NCBI GenBank assembly: GCA_026419775.2
Contig: JAOPGA020000919.1
Coordinates: forward strand, 1 to 32,378
Origin: Acrasis kona
Taxonomy: Eukaryota > Heterolobosea > Eutetramitea > Acrasida > Acrasidae
Direction of reading: 5' to 3'
Length of the DNA: 32,378 bases
In this document: in pieces, positions 10,003-19,560 of the stretch
Position numbering within the stretch: position 1 is the stretch's first letter
How the letters are laid out: every line of letters begins with the position of its first letter
Made by a program: the position numbers and the translations under genes
The notes under the pieces: generated by a model
Told to the model about the DNA's origin: nothing
The model's input: only the letters and a program-made list of their open reading frames with translations
Databases searched by the model: none

Positions 10003-10130
10003 GGTCGTCGTCGTCTTCGTCTCGTAAATATGTAAATAATAACCTAGTCACGGTGGTCGTCTTCGTCTCGTAAATATGTAAATAATAATCTAGTCACGGT
10101 GGTCGTCATATTGTAAATAATAAAAATTTG
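10003..10130 (+). repeat. 46-bp tandem repeat in the 3' flank
   Basis: A unit of the form ggtcgtcttcgtctcg followed by taaatatgtaaataata and (a/t)ctagtcacggt is present twice in full (about 10009-10054 and 10055-10100) and partly a third time from 10101. The repeats lie downstream of the 170-aa gene and contain repeated taaataataa elements that could serve as polyadenylation signals. Confidence 0.8.
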
Positions 10131-10247
10131 TAATTCCCCTTCATTGTATCTCGGCGGTTCAACCTTTATCTGGTCGGAGCTTATTTCCTGTTGATTGTAT
10201 TTCTTGTTGATTGTATCTCGGCTGTTAATAATTACTTAGTTCGCACC

Positions 10248-10269
10248 ACCACAGGACTAACAAACACTC
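10248..10269 (+). repeat. 22-bp direct repeat, right copy
   Basis: Exact copy of the 22-mer at 6364-6385 in the same orientation, with weaker similarity continuing to about 10375. It suggests a local direct duplication superimposed on the inverted repeat. Confidence 0.6.
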
Positions 10270-10439
10270 AAAGCAATGCTAAAACAAACTCATTTATTAT
10301 AAAGCAATACCAAACACTCTTTAACTTTGTTGATTCAAACACATTACCATAATGAAGTTTATGCACACTCGTGAACCTTGCTTGTGACACCAAGACATGC
10401 AATCTAATATGACGTAATCGAGATCCTTGACCAGGATCA

Positions 10440-10720
10440 TTAAATTATATTGACGTACGACTCAAATACATTTGGACGGACTTTAATCTTTACGGATGGA
10501 AATTTAATGCAGATTGGATCTTTCAAAAATACTCTGTCCTAAACCCTACTCAATGGCACATAATGTCGCGTGATGTTATCATGTACCTTCTTGGTGGAAA
10601 AGGTCCTAGAACTCGTTTGTTACGAAAAATGATGCTGTGCCTGATGAAATGTACTATCATAGAGTCGTGAATTCGCTCCAATCAAAAAACCCGATGCTGG
10701 AAACTGTTACGCCATGGCAT
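10440..10720 (+). pseudogene. GT14-like (core-2/I-branching) glycosyltransferase fragment
   Basis: One frame (10440-10667) reads FNLYGWKFNADWIF, then NPTQWHIMSRDVIMYLLGG. The latter resembles the 'gSqWfvLsRdfveyll' signature of the GT14 branching N-acetylglucosaminyl/xylosyltransferase family. A second frame, shifted at about 10610-10630, continues with NDAVPDEMYYHRVVNSLQSKNPM, matching the family's 'PDE.yf.Tvl.Ns' motif. The order and spacing fit the C-terminal half of the catalytic domain. The frame change and stops mean the piece is broken, and no N-terminal half is visible. Recognition is by motif memory only, so the family call is tentative. Confidence 0.4.
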
Positions 10721-10850
10721 TGTTCTACCAAACAACTCTCCACCCTGGACAAACAAACGCATCAACCCTCCCCATCACTTTCCACTACAACGAAAATGAA
10801 ACTGGACAAGTTGTCGATTTATGAAAAGTAGAGTATAAATAACTCAACTT

Positions 10851-11019
10851 GGTTGCATTTGTTGTGTTTGTCTCTGGTAGTGTTTGGCTCTGGTAGTGTT
10901 TGGCTGTACTCGCACCATTGCAGACTTGCAAAAGGTAGTGGTGTAGAATGCAGATTACCCTTACATTGTCGGACGTCAAATGTGTGATTGGTGGCAATTT
11001 GTGCTGATGGTTTGATTGT
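10851..11019 (-). repeat. 169-bp near-identical inverted repeat, right copy
   Basis: Reverse complement of 6476-6644 with a single visible mismatch and no gaps. It marks the inner end of the right palindrome arm. Both flanks drop at once to clearly diverged similarity. Confidence 0.85.
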
Positions 11020-13470
11020 GTAAATACGAATGTCAATATAAACTCCATGGTAGTAATGTGTTTTGAATGAACCATAAATGAGAAAGATGGATGGATGTTG
11101 CAATAAATTGTTTTAGAGTTGCTTAGAAGTAGTAGTAAATAATTGTGTTTGAAGCATTATTAATGTGTTTTTATCGTTAACAAGAGATTGTTTGTTATTA
11201 TATGGTTTTGCGTTGTGTCGTGTTTACATACAAAGTAGTGGTGTCGTCATTATATGGAGGGAAAAATAATCAACTCGGTTTTAATGTTAATCCTTGACAT
11301 CCCGAAATTCAACTCAATATAAGTTTTAATAGTCGTTGTATACTATGATCTTGATCCTTTAATAATATAATGATACTTCTACATCTTTTATTTTTCCATA
11401 TTACAGCTATACTTGTATCTAAATACCCTGATGCAGATTCCTTGATCAGCAAACTTCAGATCTGCATTTGAACCACTTTGCAATCCCTCTTCTCTATTTT
11501 GTCTCCTCCGTTGGATTTGAGAAGGTGGGTTGGAATGTATGTTACTAGCTAAACTATGTGATTGTTTGTGTTACAAGAAGGTAATACTAGGAAATGTCGA
11601 CATGCACAAAAGATTGGCCAAAATTTGAAGACAATAAGACAACTTTTAAACAGTTGCATCCTACATTAACGTTGGTTTTTAAATTAATTATCAACAAAAC
11701 AAAAGAATACTTTAAAGCCCAATAAGGCCCTTCCCTAACAATTCTTTAGGTCAGGATTTATTGTNCAATTTATGAGTTTTTGAGCTCCTTCCTTGCAATA
11801 TAAGTAGATGTAGGGAGCAACGGGTGTGCGTAAGTGACCAGATGAATGTGATGGCGTGATGGTGATAGTACTAGATAGTGGTCATGTGGGTGTGATGTAG
11901 CGAACAGGTAGGTCATAGGTGTGATCATGTATCAAGTGTGGTATGTGGTGGTTCATCGATCTGTGATAACCAAGTGGTGTAGATATAGTAGTTATAGGTC
12001 ATGGGAGACCAAGGTGTGGCGATTGTGCGATGGGGTGGGGATTTATAGGGGGTGTGCATTGAATGTCAATAAAGTGTGTGGAGATGACAACGCTTTGGCG
12101 AATAGTGGTATGATGTAGGCGATTGTACGATCGACATTACATGAGTAATTACAACTAGAGAGTATGGTGTTGTTTGATTGCGCCAATACAAGAGTGCATA
12201 TTCTTGACATCCTGATGAATGGTTCCATGAGTGCAGTGTGAGTATGCTGACTGGATGGATACGTGGTGACGTGCGAGTGACCCAATGAATGTGATGGCGT
12301 AATGGTCTTCCATGTAATAATGGTGATGCGTTGATGTGCGGGTGTGATTTACTCGGGTGTGATGACTGCTTAATGGTCATACGTGTAATCGTGGGTATAT
12401 AGTGGTCCATCGATGATCTTTGATAGCCAGGTGGTGTGGGTATGGTAGCGAGTGATTACGTGACAACCACGTCAAGTGTTATGGTTGTGTGAGTGGGGTG
12501 GTGGGGACTTCTTGGGTGAGACGTGCGTTGAGCGTTGATGGTTAAATGTCAACTCCAAAGTGTGCAGAGATTGACAATGTTGTGGGGAATAGTGGTATTG
12601 TACTGTCGACATCATAGGGGAATACTATGTTATTTGATTGTCGCCACATGTATGTTTTCTTGATTCAAATCATCATGTGTGTGGTGGGGTGGGTGATTTC
12701 TTAAATGGTATGTGTGCATTAAATGAAGACTGCGTAGTCGGGGAGATTGACAACGCTGCAGGGAATTGATATCATCAGATGTGGGGGCATCGATGACGAG
12801 GAAGGATGACTCCTTTTTTGCATGTAGCAGTGATTGTGTCATGATGATTGACGACAAGTGATCGATTGGAGATATTGGAAGCATAGAAGTATACGTCTGT
12901 CTTGGTTGCCGGTTACCGTATAATATCGATAAACGATTGTTGGTGTCACGGATCTAATTTGCTGATTGCGATCGATTATTCGAGAATGTTTGAGGCTGTG
13001 TTGCTTGTTTTTGCTCCTTATTCTGAACCATTACGTGCTGACCATGGCTTATATGATTGAACGTTGTTGCTGCTCAACGTGATGTTTGATCGGTAGTTGT
13101 TCGTTTGCGAGTTCATTTCCCTCTCGATGATTGATCACCCACTTATAGAGTTGCATGTCTGCTCGTGATACGTTCATACGATACATCAAAAATAATTCTT
13201 AGAAATTTTCAATTTCGTAAAAGAATCAATCCTTCATGAGATTTTCGACATGATCTGAATTGGAATACTTGATGTAAATTAATTTCTCATTGAACACGAT
13301 GGAACTTGTCCGTCAATTACATCTTGTAACCATGAGACATAATGTCGGATGTGCTGCCCATCATGATTACTTGTGGAATGAATTATCGCATTGAATCTCA
13401 ATTTCCCAGATGAGGGCCGATCAGCTTTATGACTCATGTTCAATCAACTCTGATGTCAGTCTTGAAGCAA
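10851..13470 (-). repeat. Right arm of the large imperfect palindrome
   Basis: This arm carries the inverted counterparts of the left arm, including the G/T-rich mirror of the C-rich array (about 11820-12800) and DIRS-type relic blocks (about 12950-13470). The block at 12953-13040 matches 2395-2490 of retrotransposon copy 1 rather than the left arm proper, so the two arms differ by rearrangement or loss. The arm ends close to 13470, just before unique sequence and the next small gene. No gene is supportable inside it. One unresolved base lies at about 11765. Confidence 0.7.
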
Positions 13471-13547
13471 GCGGACTTTATTAACGACATTGCAGGAAAG
13501 TACTATTCGGTCAACTTTTTGACTAGGTAGATATACTTGCTTAATTT

Positions 13548-13817
13548 ATGTCGATTCAACTTGTAAAGGTAAACTTCAACTTTGAATCAAAAACATTCAA
13601 TATGAGGGACGTCAAAAATATGATGGACGTAATTAACTACCATAAGCAAGATGGAGTTATCGCGTCGGCAATAACCAGCAAAGGAGATCTAACTCTTGAT
13701 GTATTCAAAATTAACGATCAGGAGACAAGGGATTGGATTAACGGACAAAACCAAACGATGGAAGGATCAAGTGATGCTAAAAACATGCTGCATGAATGTT
13801 ATGAAGAATTGACATGA
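13548..13817 (+). CDS. Hypothetical protein, 89 aa
   Basis: An intact ATG-to-TGA frame of 89 residues just outside the right palindrome arm. The protein is hydrophilic and acidic at the C-terminus (HECYEELT), with no signal peptide, membrane segment or family I recognise. Upstream sequence at 13480-13535 also translates plausibly but does not join in frame by any intron I could find, so the start may be incomplete. It converges on the secreted NPDV-repeat gene, with 93 bp between the two stop codons. Confidence 0.4.
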   Translation: MSIQLVKVNFNFESKTFNMRDVKNMMDVINYHKQDGVIASAITSKGDLTLDVFKINDQETRDWINGQNQTMEGSSDAKNMLHECYEELT

Positions 13818-13910
13818 TAGAGTTTTCGTATGTACGTGTTGCGCCGCAGAAGAGTTAGATAGTTTAGATGACCAACTTGAATTTTACCAGCAATAGGAAA
13901 GAATGTTTCT

Positions 13911-15599
13911 TTATTGGAATAAGAATTTATCTTGATCAAATCCAGATATTTGAGGGACATTATTAGCATTGATGGAGACTCTTCTGTCGGGTTCATTCCA
14001 TCCCCACTCATAAAAGTGACGGAGACCACTTCTTATGTCATTTCCATAAACTCTCAATACATCTGGGTTCACTCTCAAGTAATCACGTGAGTCAAACATT
14101 CCGCATTTGGTACCTTGTGAATCGGTCTTTACACAAATAAGCCTGCTCTCTTTCATGCCATAGATGCGGTAATGATCCTTTGCGACCACATTTGCCTTTA
14201 CCAAATCATCATATCTGTTCTTGTAAGAGTCCCAATCGACGACTCCCTCGTAGTTGTTATTTTTTTGATACAGGTTCAAAGCAATCATTCTGCCTGCTTC
14301 ATTCCATCCATATTCTCTATAGTGCCTGAGCGCGGCATCGGGTGTGGATCCGTAAACTCTTTGAACGTCTGGATTCAACCTCAAATAGTTCAACGAATCA
14401 AAGTGACCACAAGTGGTGCCATCTTTGTTCTTGACGCATAGCAATCTTTGCTCATTGAATCCATAATCCTTAAAGTGTTGACCAGGGTTTAATTGATTCT
14501 GGTTGTAAGAATTGAGTAGATCTGTGTATGAGTTAACATAGGCATCCCAATCTGCAACGCCTTCGACAACGTCATCAAAGTACTTGTAGGACGAAATGGA
14601 GACTTTCCTTTCGGGTTCATTCCATCCCCATTCATAATAGTGACGGACAGCATCAGTTGCTTTACCTCCGTAAACTTTTAATACATCTTGGTTAACTCTC
14701 AAGTAATCTAATTCATCAAAGAACCCACAAGCTGTTTTGCCTCCGTCAACATTGACGCATAGTCTTCTACGTTCGTTAATACCATACACTCTAAAGTGAG
14801 ATTTGGGATCTACTGCGCTGTTAATCAAGTCTAGATACAAGTTCAAATATCCATCCCAGTTTACTGTTCCAACGACATTTGTTGGTGCGGAAGTGGTAGT
14901 AGGTTTAGGTGCAACTGTAGTAGCTGGCGTGACTTTGGTAGTTGGTGTGGTGGTAGTTGGTGTGGTGGTAGTTGTGACTGTGGAGGTGGGCCTGGAAGTA
15001 TTTGGTTTCTCAGTAGTTGATGTTGGCGAGGCAGTAGTTACCTTGGATACTACTGGCGCAGTTACTGCTGGTGCTGCCGAAGCGACTGCAATCGGACTAC
15101 CGGTGGTGGTTGATTTCAATGGAGCAGTTGCTGGTGCAACGGTGTTGTCAGTTGGTTTAGGAGCGGACGTTACTGGTGCACGGGACGATACAGGTGCTTG
15201 TGTGTAAGGATTAGTCGGCTTGACACTTGGTGCTGTTGTTGAGATTCTATTGGGCAAAGAAGGAGGTGATGATACAGGTTTTGTCGGGGTAGTGGTTGGT
15301 TTCTTGGTAACAGTAGCAGACTCTTTAGGAGCTGATGTTGATACTGGCGTGGTCTTTAAACAAGCTTGAAGTTTCTTATAAAAGCATGCGTTATTAATAG
15401 TGTACAGTTTGCCTCTCAAACGAAGAGTTGAATCGTCATCTTGTCCACATTCCTTTGCTACTGCTAAAATACATTCTACATTGGCCGCCGTTACCTTCGA
15501 GCCGTCATAGATATTAACTTTGGAGGAACTACACTTGTCAGAGGCTAGTGCTAAAATAGCTAGCCCGAGCACTACAAGCACTATAACCTTTGACGACAT
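13911..15599 (-). CDS. Secreted Thr/Pro-rich protein with three NPDV/GWNE repeats
   Basis: This intronless gene encodes 562 aa. Residues 1-20 are a classic signal peptide (VIVLVVLGLAILALAS). Residues 21-85 hold four cysteines, and about 86-245 is a Thr/Ser/Pro/Val-rich linker likely to be O-glycosylated. Three repeats of about 90-105 residues start near 248, 350 and 456. Each runs W-D-x-Y...Y-x-D-L, H-(F/Y)-(R/K)-x-Y-G, two cysteines (LCV and CGFF-like), then YLR(V/L)N(P/Q)DV...VYG, and ends in GWNE. The YLxxNPDV...HYxxYGWxE pattern recalls repeats I know from bacterial secreted calcium-binding or hemolysin-type proteins. The product is probably a cell-surface or extracellular adhesive or coat protein; ligand and function are unknown. 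Transcription likely starts in the repeat-bearing region at 15613-15689. Confidence 0.9.
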   Translation of the reverse strand: MSSKVIVLVVLGLAILALASDKCSSSKVNIYDGSKVTAANVECILAVAKECGQDDDSTLRLRGKLYTINNACFYKKLQACLKTTPVSTSAPKESATVTKKPTTTPTKPVSSPPSLPNRISTTAPSVKPTNPYTQAPVSSRAPVTSAPKPTDNTVAPATAPLKSTTTGSPIAVASAAPAVTAPVVSKVTTASPTSTTEKPNTSRPTSTVTTTTTPTTTTPTTKVTPATTVAPKPTTTSAPTNVVGTVNWDGYLNLYLDLINSAVDPKSHFRVYGINERRRLCVNVDGGKTACGFFDELDYLRVNQDVLKVYGGKATDAVRHYYEWGWNEPERKVSISSYKYFDDVVEGVADWDAYVNSYTDLLNSYNQNQLNPGQHFKDYGFNEQRLLCVKNKDGTTCGHFDSLNYLRLNPDVQRVYGSTPDAALRHYREYGWNEAGRMIALNLYQKNNNYEGVVDWDSYKNRYDDLVKANVVAKDHYRIYGMKESRLICVKTDSQGTKCGMFDSRDYLRVNPDVLRVYGNDIRSGLRHFYEWGWNEPDRRVSINANNVPQISGFDQDKFLFQ

Positions 15600-15612
15600 T
15601 ATTTATTTTGAA

Positions 15613-15689
15613 TTCACAGCAAACTGTAGTTTTTACAGTGCAATAAATACTATAAGCGGAAATCTACAGTTTGCTGTACAGTTTGCTGT
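15613..15689 (-). promoter_or_regulatory. Promoter region with three copies of ACAGTTTGCTGT
   Basis: The 12-mer occurs inverted at 15616-15627 and as a direct tandem pair at 15666-15677 and 15678-15689. The outer copies form a 14-bp perfect inverted repeat (15616-15629 with 15664-15677) around an AT-rich loop that holds ataaatactata. The nearest copy begins 17 bp upstream of the ATG of the secreted NPDV-repeat gene. These look like binding sites for a regulator of that gene, or a cruciform; no known factor is assigned. Confidence 0.5.
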
Positions 15690-15849
15690 GAACCGGAGAA
15701 ATAAAAATAATACTCCCACCAATGTTGTTACTCGAATGATTACACCCGCGCTCTATATGCATAATTTTCTAACACACCATCCAAATAAATACAAAAAAGT
15801 TAGATACATTATTCAATACTATTCGAAGCCAAGGGCATATTGAGATTGT

Positions 15850-16550
15850 TTTATCGCTGATAGTATAAATTCAACATTAGTTTTCTATTGATAGCTCAAA
15901 GTTAAGTAGTGTAAAATTTAAAATTTATTGTCAAGAAACCTCGTTTCAATTGATTTGATTTCCTAATTATTATTATTGATGGATTCGCTAACTAATAAAT
16001 CTAAAAGGATGTAACAGTCTCCAAAACGAGATTTTAACCGGTATACAAGCCACCAAAAGGACTACGTTTTGGACATTGTAAAAACCTTTTATTGATTGTT
16101 GTGTTGGAACAGTCAAGTAGAAATGAAAGAAATAATCGCCACCACACATCATCGAAGGTCAAATCCTTCTCTATGGACCCATGATGTTAACTCTTACAAA
16201 TAAACAACAAAACAATGTAGATGTTGATTCCTCAGCTTGCAGATGAGATATGACCTATGTGGTAGATATAAGTTGACTTGATGTTGTTCCATTGAAAATA
16301 AACTGGAGTTTTATCATACGGTTGTTTCTTTAATTACACGATCGTGATACAATCTTGATAACATGGCTTGTACCTTCTCAATCGTCAACAAGCTGAATTT
16401 CGAAAATAGAATCCGCAACTTCAAATGGAGAAGAAATGTATTTTTAAACTTAAAATAGATCAATTAAGCTAACGACAAAACAAAATTAGGTAACGATAGA
16501 TCCAGTGTTAACGAACTATTAACTGGAACGTGTTCCATTTCTTAACCACA
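15850..16550. other. Intergenic stretch with one inverted repeat
   Basis: No convincing gene was found. A 9-bp perfect inverted pair, TCCAAAACG at 16020-16028 and CGTTTTGGA at 16065-16073, surrounds a 36-nt AT-rich loop. It resembles, weakly, the ccaaaa/ttttgg stem at 9242-9313. A 32-codon frame at 16363-16461 is too short to call. Confidence 0.35.
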
Positions 16551-16668
16551 AAACAATGACAAGAACAAATACACCGATCAATGCGGCGCCTTTAATGTTA
16601 AGGATACGGAAAAGAGTTGCACTCAAAAGAAAACAAGCATCAGTCCAAGACGAAGACCCCCTAAGAAA

Positions 16669-18214
16669 ATGTCTGTTGTGCAACGAAGAAGTACCACAAA
16701 GGCAAAGTAAGCAATAATTCAACACGTTGAAACTAACCGCAAAAAGGCATACATACATACAAAGTACTGCGTCGATAATTATGAACATGACCACGAAGAA
16801 GAAGTTTTTAACGCTGGATTCCTGCATGACCGATAGTGAGTGCGATGGCACACCAGTAGAACCACCAGAAAGAAAAAAATACAAGAAGGATTCGTCAACA
16901 ACGGATCATTCCATTCACAAAGTTAGATTTGCTTTTCAAGAAACAACCATACAGCCCCCAAGCAGCACACCTCATTCCGCTCTCCATTCCGCTGCTTTCC
17001 TCAACCAAACAAGCACAGTAGCACAAATACTAAACGACAAGACATTTACATCGACAAATACACAGGACGGCGACGGCGCTACGGCCCTCCATTTCGCAGC
17101 GCTGAATGGATGCTTGGAATCATCACGATTGCTAATCGACCACGGCGCCGACGTCAACATCAAGAGCCAAGAAGGAAGAACGCCGCTCCACTGTGCCGTC
17201 TACAATTCACATGCACACCTTGTGCAGCTCTTGTTACAATCTGGCGCACATGTCAACGAACCCGATGTGAGAGGAAGGACGCCGCTTCACGTAGCATCAG
17301 AGAAGGGACTGTTATCCATCGTAGAAATGCTAATACAACACGACGCTAGATCCATACATTGCGTCGACCACGACGTTCACATCCCGTTACATTTGAGCGT
17401 CGCGGAGGGTCGCACGGACGTGTGTAAATACTTGATACGGATGGGCTCCGACGTGAATGCAAAGAATTCGGACGGACATCGACCGCTTCACATTGCAGTC
17501 TTTTCTGGTCACGCCGATATAGTCTACTTGTTGCTGTCCAATTCGGCAGATCCATCTCTAGGCGACAAGGACGGAAAGAATGCATTACATTTTGCTGCCT
17601 TCAAGAATGAACTGGAATTGTGCATTGCATTGTTGAGGCATGGAGTCGACGTAGACGGCACCACTTGTGCAGGGATGACCGCTCTTCACATTGCTGCGTT
17701 CAAGAATCACTCGACCATCTCGTCCACGCTCATCAAGCACGGCGCGAGCATTGCCAAAACGCAACCAAAGAGCGGCTACCATGCGCTCCACTTTGCAGCA
17801 TCCGAGGGTCACGTAGAAACCATCAGGACGTTGTTGAGAGAAGGAGAGGGCGATGTGAATGATGTGATCGACCAACACACCACTCTGACGGGTTACACCG
17901 GCCTTCATTTTTGTGTGGTCAGGAATCACGTGGAGGCCGTGAATGTGTTGTTGGATGCAGGTGCGGATGTGAACGCCAGGGACCTCAAGATGAGGAGCGC
18001 ATTGTTCATGGCTGCGGAATTGAATCTTGCAGAGATGGTTGGCGTTTTGTTACGGCGCGGTGCTGACCCAGAGTCAAAGAATGTAAATGGAGAAACAATT
18101 TTGAATGCCACGCTCAGCAATTGTTCGCAACCCTATTGTAGTGCGTGCGAGACCATGAAAAGTATTGTTAAACATAATAAAAAGAACAGCCATGGTGGTT
18201 GTATCGTTTGTTGA
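16669..18214 (+). CDS. Ankyrin-repeat protein with C-terminal CaaX box
   Basis: The proposed gene model has a 38-nt first exon (16669-16706, MSVVQRRSTTKA) and a 58-nt intron (16707-16764, GTAAGC donor, CTAAC branch-like motif, AAAG acceptor). The main exon follows, giving 495 aa. The frame is also open upstream inside the intron, so starts at 16781 or 16829 remain possible. After a basic, Ser/Thr-rich N-terminus with KKYKK, about ten ankyrin repeats run from residue 85 to 465 with the usual G-TPLH-A-A-G-H and LL-x-G-A-D-V-N signatures. The C-terminus is GGCIVC, a CaaX-type farnesylation motif with Cys upstream at YCSAC. This suggests a membrane-tethered scaffold. The partner is unknown. GC content is higher than in its surroundings. 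Confidence 0.85.
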
Positions 18215-18444
18215 AATTTGTTGTTGTTTGTTTGACTCTTTTGTATGTGATTCTTGGCTAATGTTTGACTCTTTTTGTGGCTCGAATTGACCCTCCACGT
18301 CCTTGGTTGGTCTATTGTATGGATATTGATAGGTGCGGTTTGCTGTGGTTGCTGTGAGTAAATGTTGTAATTGGTTCATCATGACAAAGAAGAGCGGATG
18401 AATATGATCAACAAATATTTCGGTTTGTACATGGATGTATTTAT

Positions 18445-19131
18445 TTAAAAGTCTTTGAGGGCGCAGTATAGGTACATTCCGGCGTCGGTCAATGACTCCT
18501 TGTTGTAGTATTGCAACAAATCCTTCTTCCAGATCTTCCATGAGTTTCCGTCGACCAATGGTGGGATTTCTACAATGTTCTTCAAGCTGATTGGGGTACC
18601 AGATTCGTAGTGGTTAGCAACCCATCCAACATTGTTGTAGATTCCGTTTGATTTGGTGTCCAATAAGCACTCGCACAAGGCATCAGATACTGGGCTGCTT
18701 GAGGCGATTCTTTGGTAGTATGGTTGGATGTGTAGCCACAAATCCCACATGTGGAAGACGTGAACGATTCTTTCAGCTGGGGACCAGTGGTGTCCAAGAC
18801 CATCATCGTGAGTTCCAACGTTGGTTAGGACGCGATCGATCATGTTCATGGTGAAGTCATAGAAGTCGTTTCCGACGGGGTCTTCTGGTGCGAATGGGAC
18901 AACCTTGGCACCGTTGTGTAAGTTTTGGTTAACTGTTGGGATCTTGTTGTTGGCGGTGGCACGTGGGTTGAATAGACGTAGACCTTGCACGGTCATGGAG
19001 TGGATGGCGTGAGCGATGGTCTCATTGAAGATTGGTGATAGGTTGGACTCACGGTAGAGTGCTGGACAGTTGTTGGCTTGAGCAACTGCAGCAAAGACTG
19101 CGACGAATGCAAGTACGAATGCTCCCTTCAT
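18445..19131 (-). CDS. Secreted protein of unknown family, 228 aa
   Basis: The start at 19131 opens a clear signal peptide (KGAFVLAFVAVFAAVAQA, cleavage near residue 19). The mature part is rich in Trp, His and Asn, with HHWSPAERIVHVFHMWDLWL in the middle and a Cys-x-Cys (CEC) at about residue 162. It has no membrane segment, so it should be secreted or lysosomal. I do not recognise the family. The Trp/His-rich centre could bind metal or heme, but this is speculation. A TATA box lies about 40 bp upstream, and the stop overlaps an AATAAA-like signal, so the transcription unit is compact and possibly strongly expressed. It converges on the ankyrin gene. Confidence 0.85.
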   Translation of the reverse strand: MKGAFVLAFVAVFAAVAQANNCPALYRESNLSPIFNETIAHAIHSMTVQGLRLFNPRATANNKIPTVNQNLHNGAKVVPFAPEDPVGNDFYDFTMNMIDRVLTNVGTHDDGLGHHWSPAERIVHVFHMWDLWLHIQPYYQRIASSSPVSDALCECLLDTKSNGIYNNVGWVANHYESGTPISLKNIVEIPPLVDGNSWKIWKKDLLQYYNKESLTDAGMYLYCALKDF

Positions 19132-19170
19132 TTTATTGGTTTTATGAGCAAGCCAATAGATAAAGACAGG

Positions 19171-19178
19171 CTTTTATA
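19171..19178 (-). promoter_or_regulatory. TATA box of the secreted-protein gene
   Basis: On the minus strand TATAAAAG lies 40 bp upstream of the ATG at 19131, a canonical TATA element close to the start codon. It implies a very short 5' UTR. Confidence 0.6.
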
Positions 19179-19347
19179 CCCAAACATGAATACTGATCGG
19201 CGATTTCTAACTCCCTTCCACTCATATACGCCAAAATCACTTACAAAACAAACACTTGTAACAAACAAGAAGAACAAAAATAAATTCTGATTATTATTAG
19301 GCATCCGTTATTCGGTGATAGTTCAGTTCGTTGATTTGTAACAAAAG

Positions 19348-19515
19348 ACAACCGCTGATATAGCTCTTGCTAAATCCTTACAAACATATCTGAATGCCAA
19401 CACCATTGTCTCTTCCAAAGATACTTTGATCAGTAAAAAGGGAGCTATTAACATATATATAAAATTGTCCGAATGGGTTGCTGATTGCCTCAAGATACCA
19501 CAAGACAAACAATAA
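19348..19515 (+). CDS. Possible 3' exon of an unidentified gene
   Basis: The plus strand from 19348 to TAA at 19513-19515 reads TTADIALAKSLQTYLNANTI and continues to LSEWVADCLKIPQDKQ, which looks like ordinary soluble protein. It is preceded by an AG (acaaaag) that could be an acceptor. No upstream exon could be joined in frame: sequence at 19306-19340 is open but separated by a stop. It may be the end of a decayed gene or of a gene with an exon I missed. The minus-strand frame over the same bases looks less natural. Confidence 0.3.
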   Translation, partial: TTADIALAKSLQTYLNANTIVSSKDTLISKKGAINIYIKLSEWVADCLKIPQDKQ

Positions 19516-19560
19516 TTAATTTAACATAACGCGCATGAGAGATTTATACAATGCTACATT

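Noticed and set aside
14803-15207. Val/Gly-rich frame antisense to the secreted NPDV-repeat gene
   Set aside because: It is the reverse reading of the Thr/Pro linker and only reflects its codon bias.
16519-16884. Minus-strand frame of 121 codons with hydrophobic segments overlapping the ankyrin gene start
   Set aside because: It lacks a recognisable family and conflicts with the better supported plus-strand gene, though a small tail-anchored protein cannot be fully excluded.
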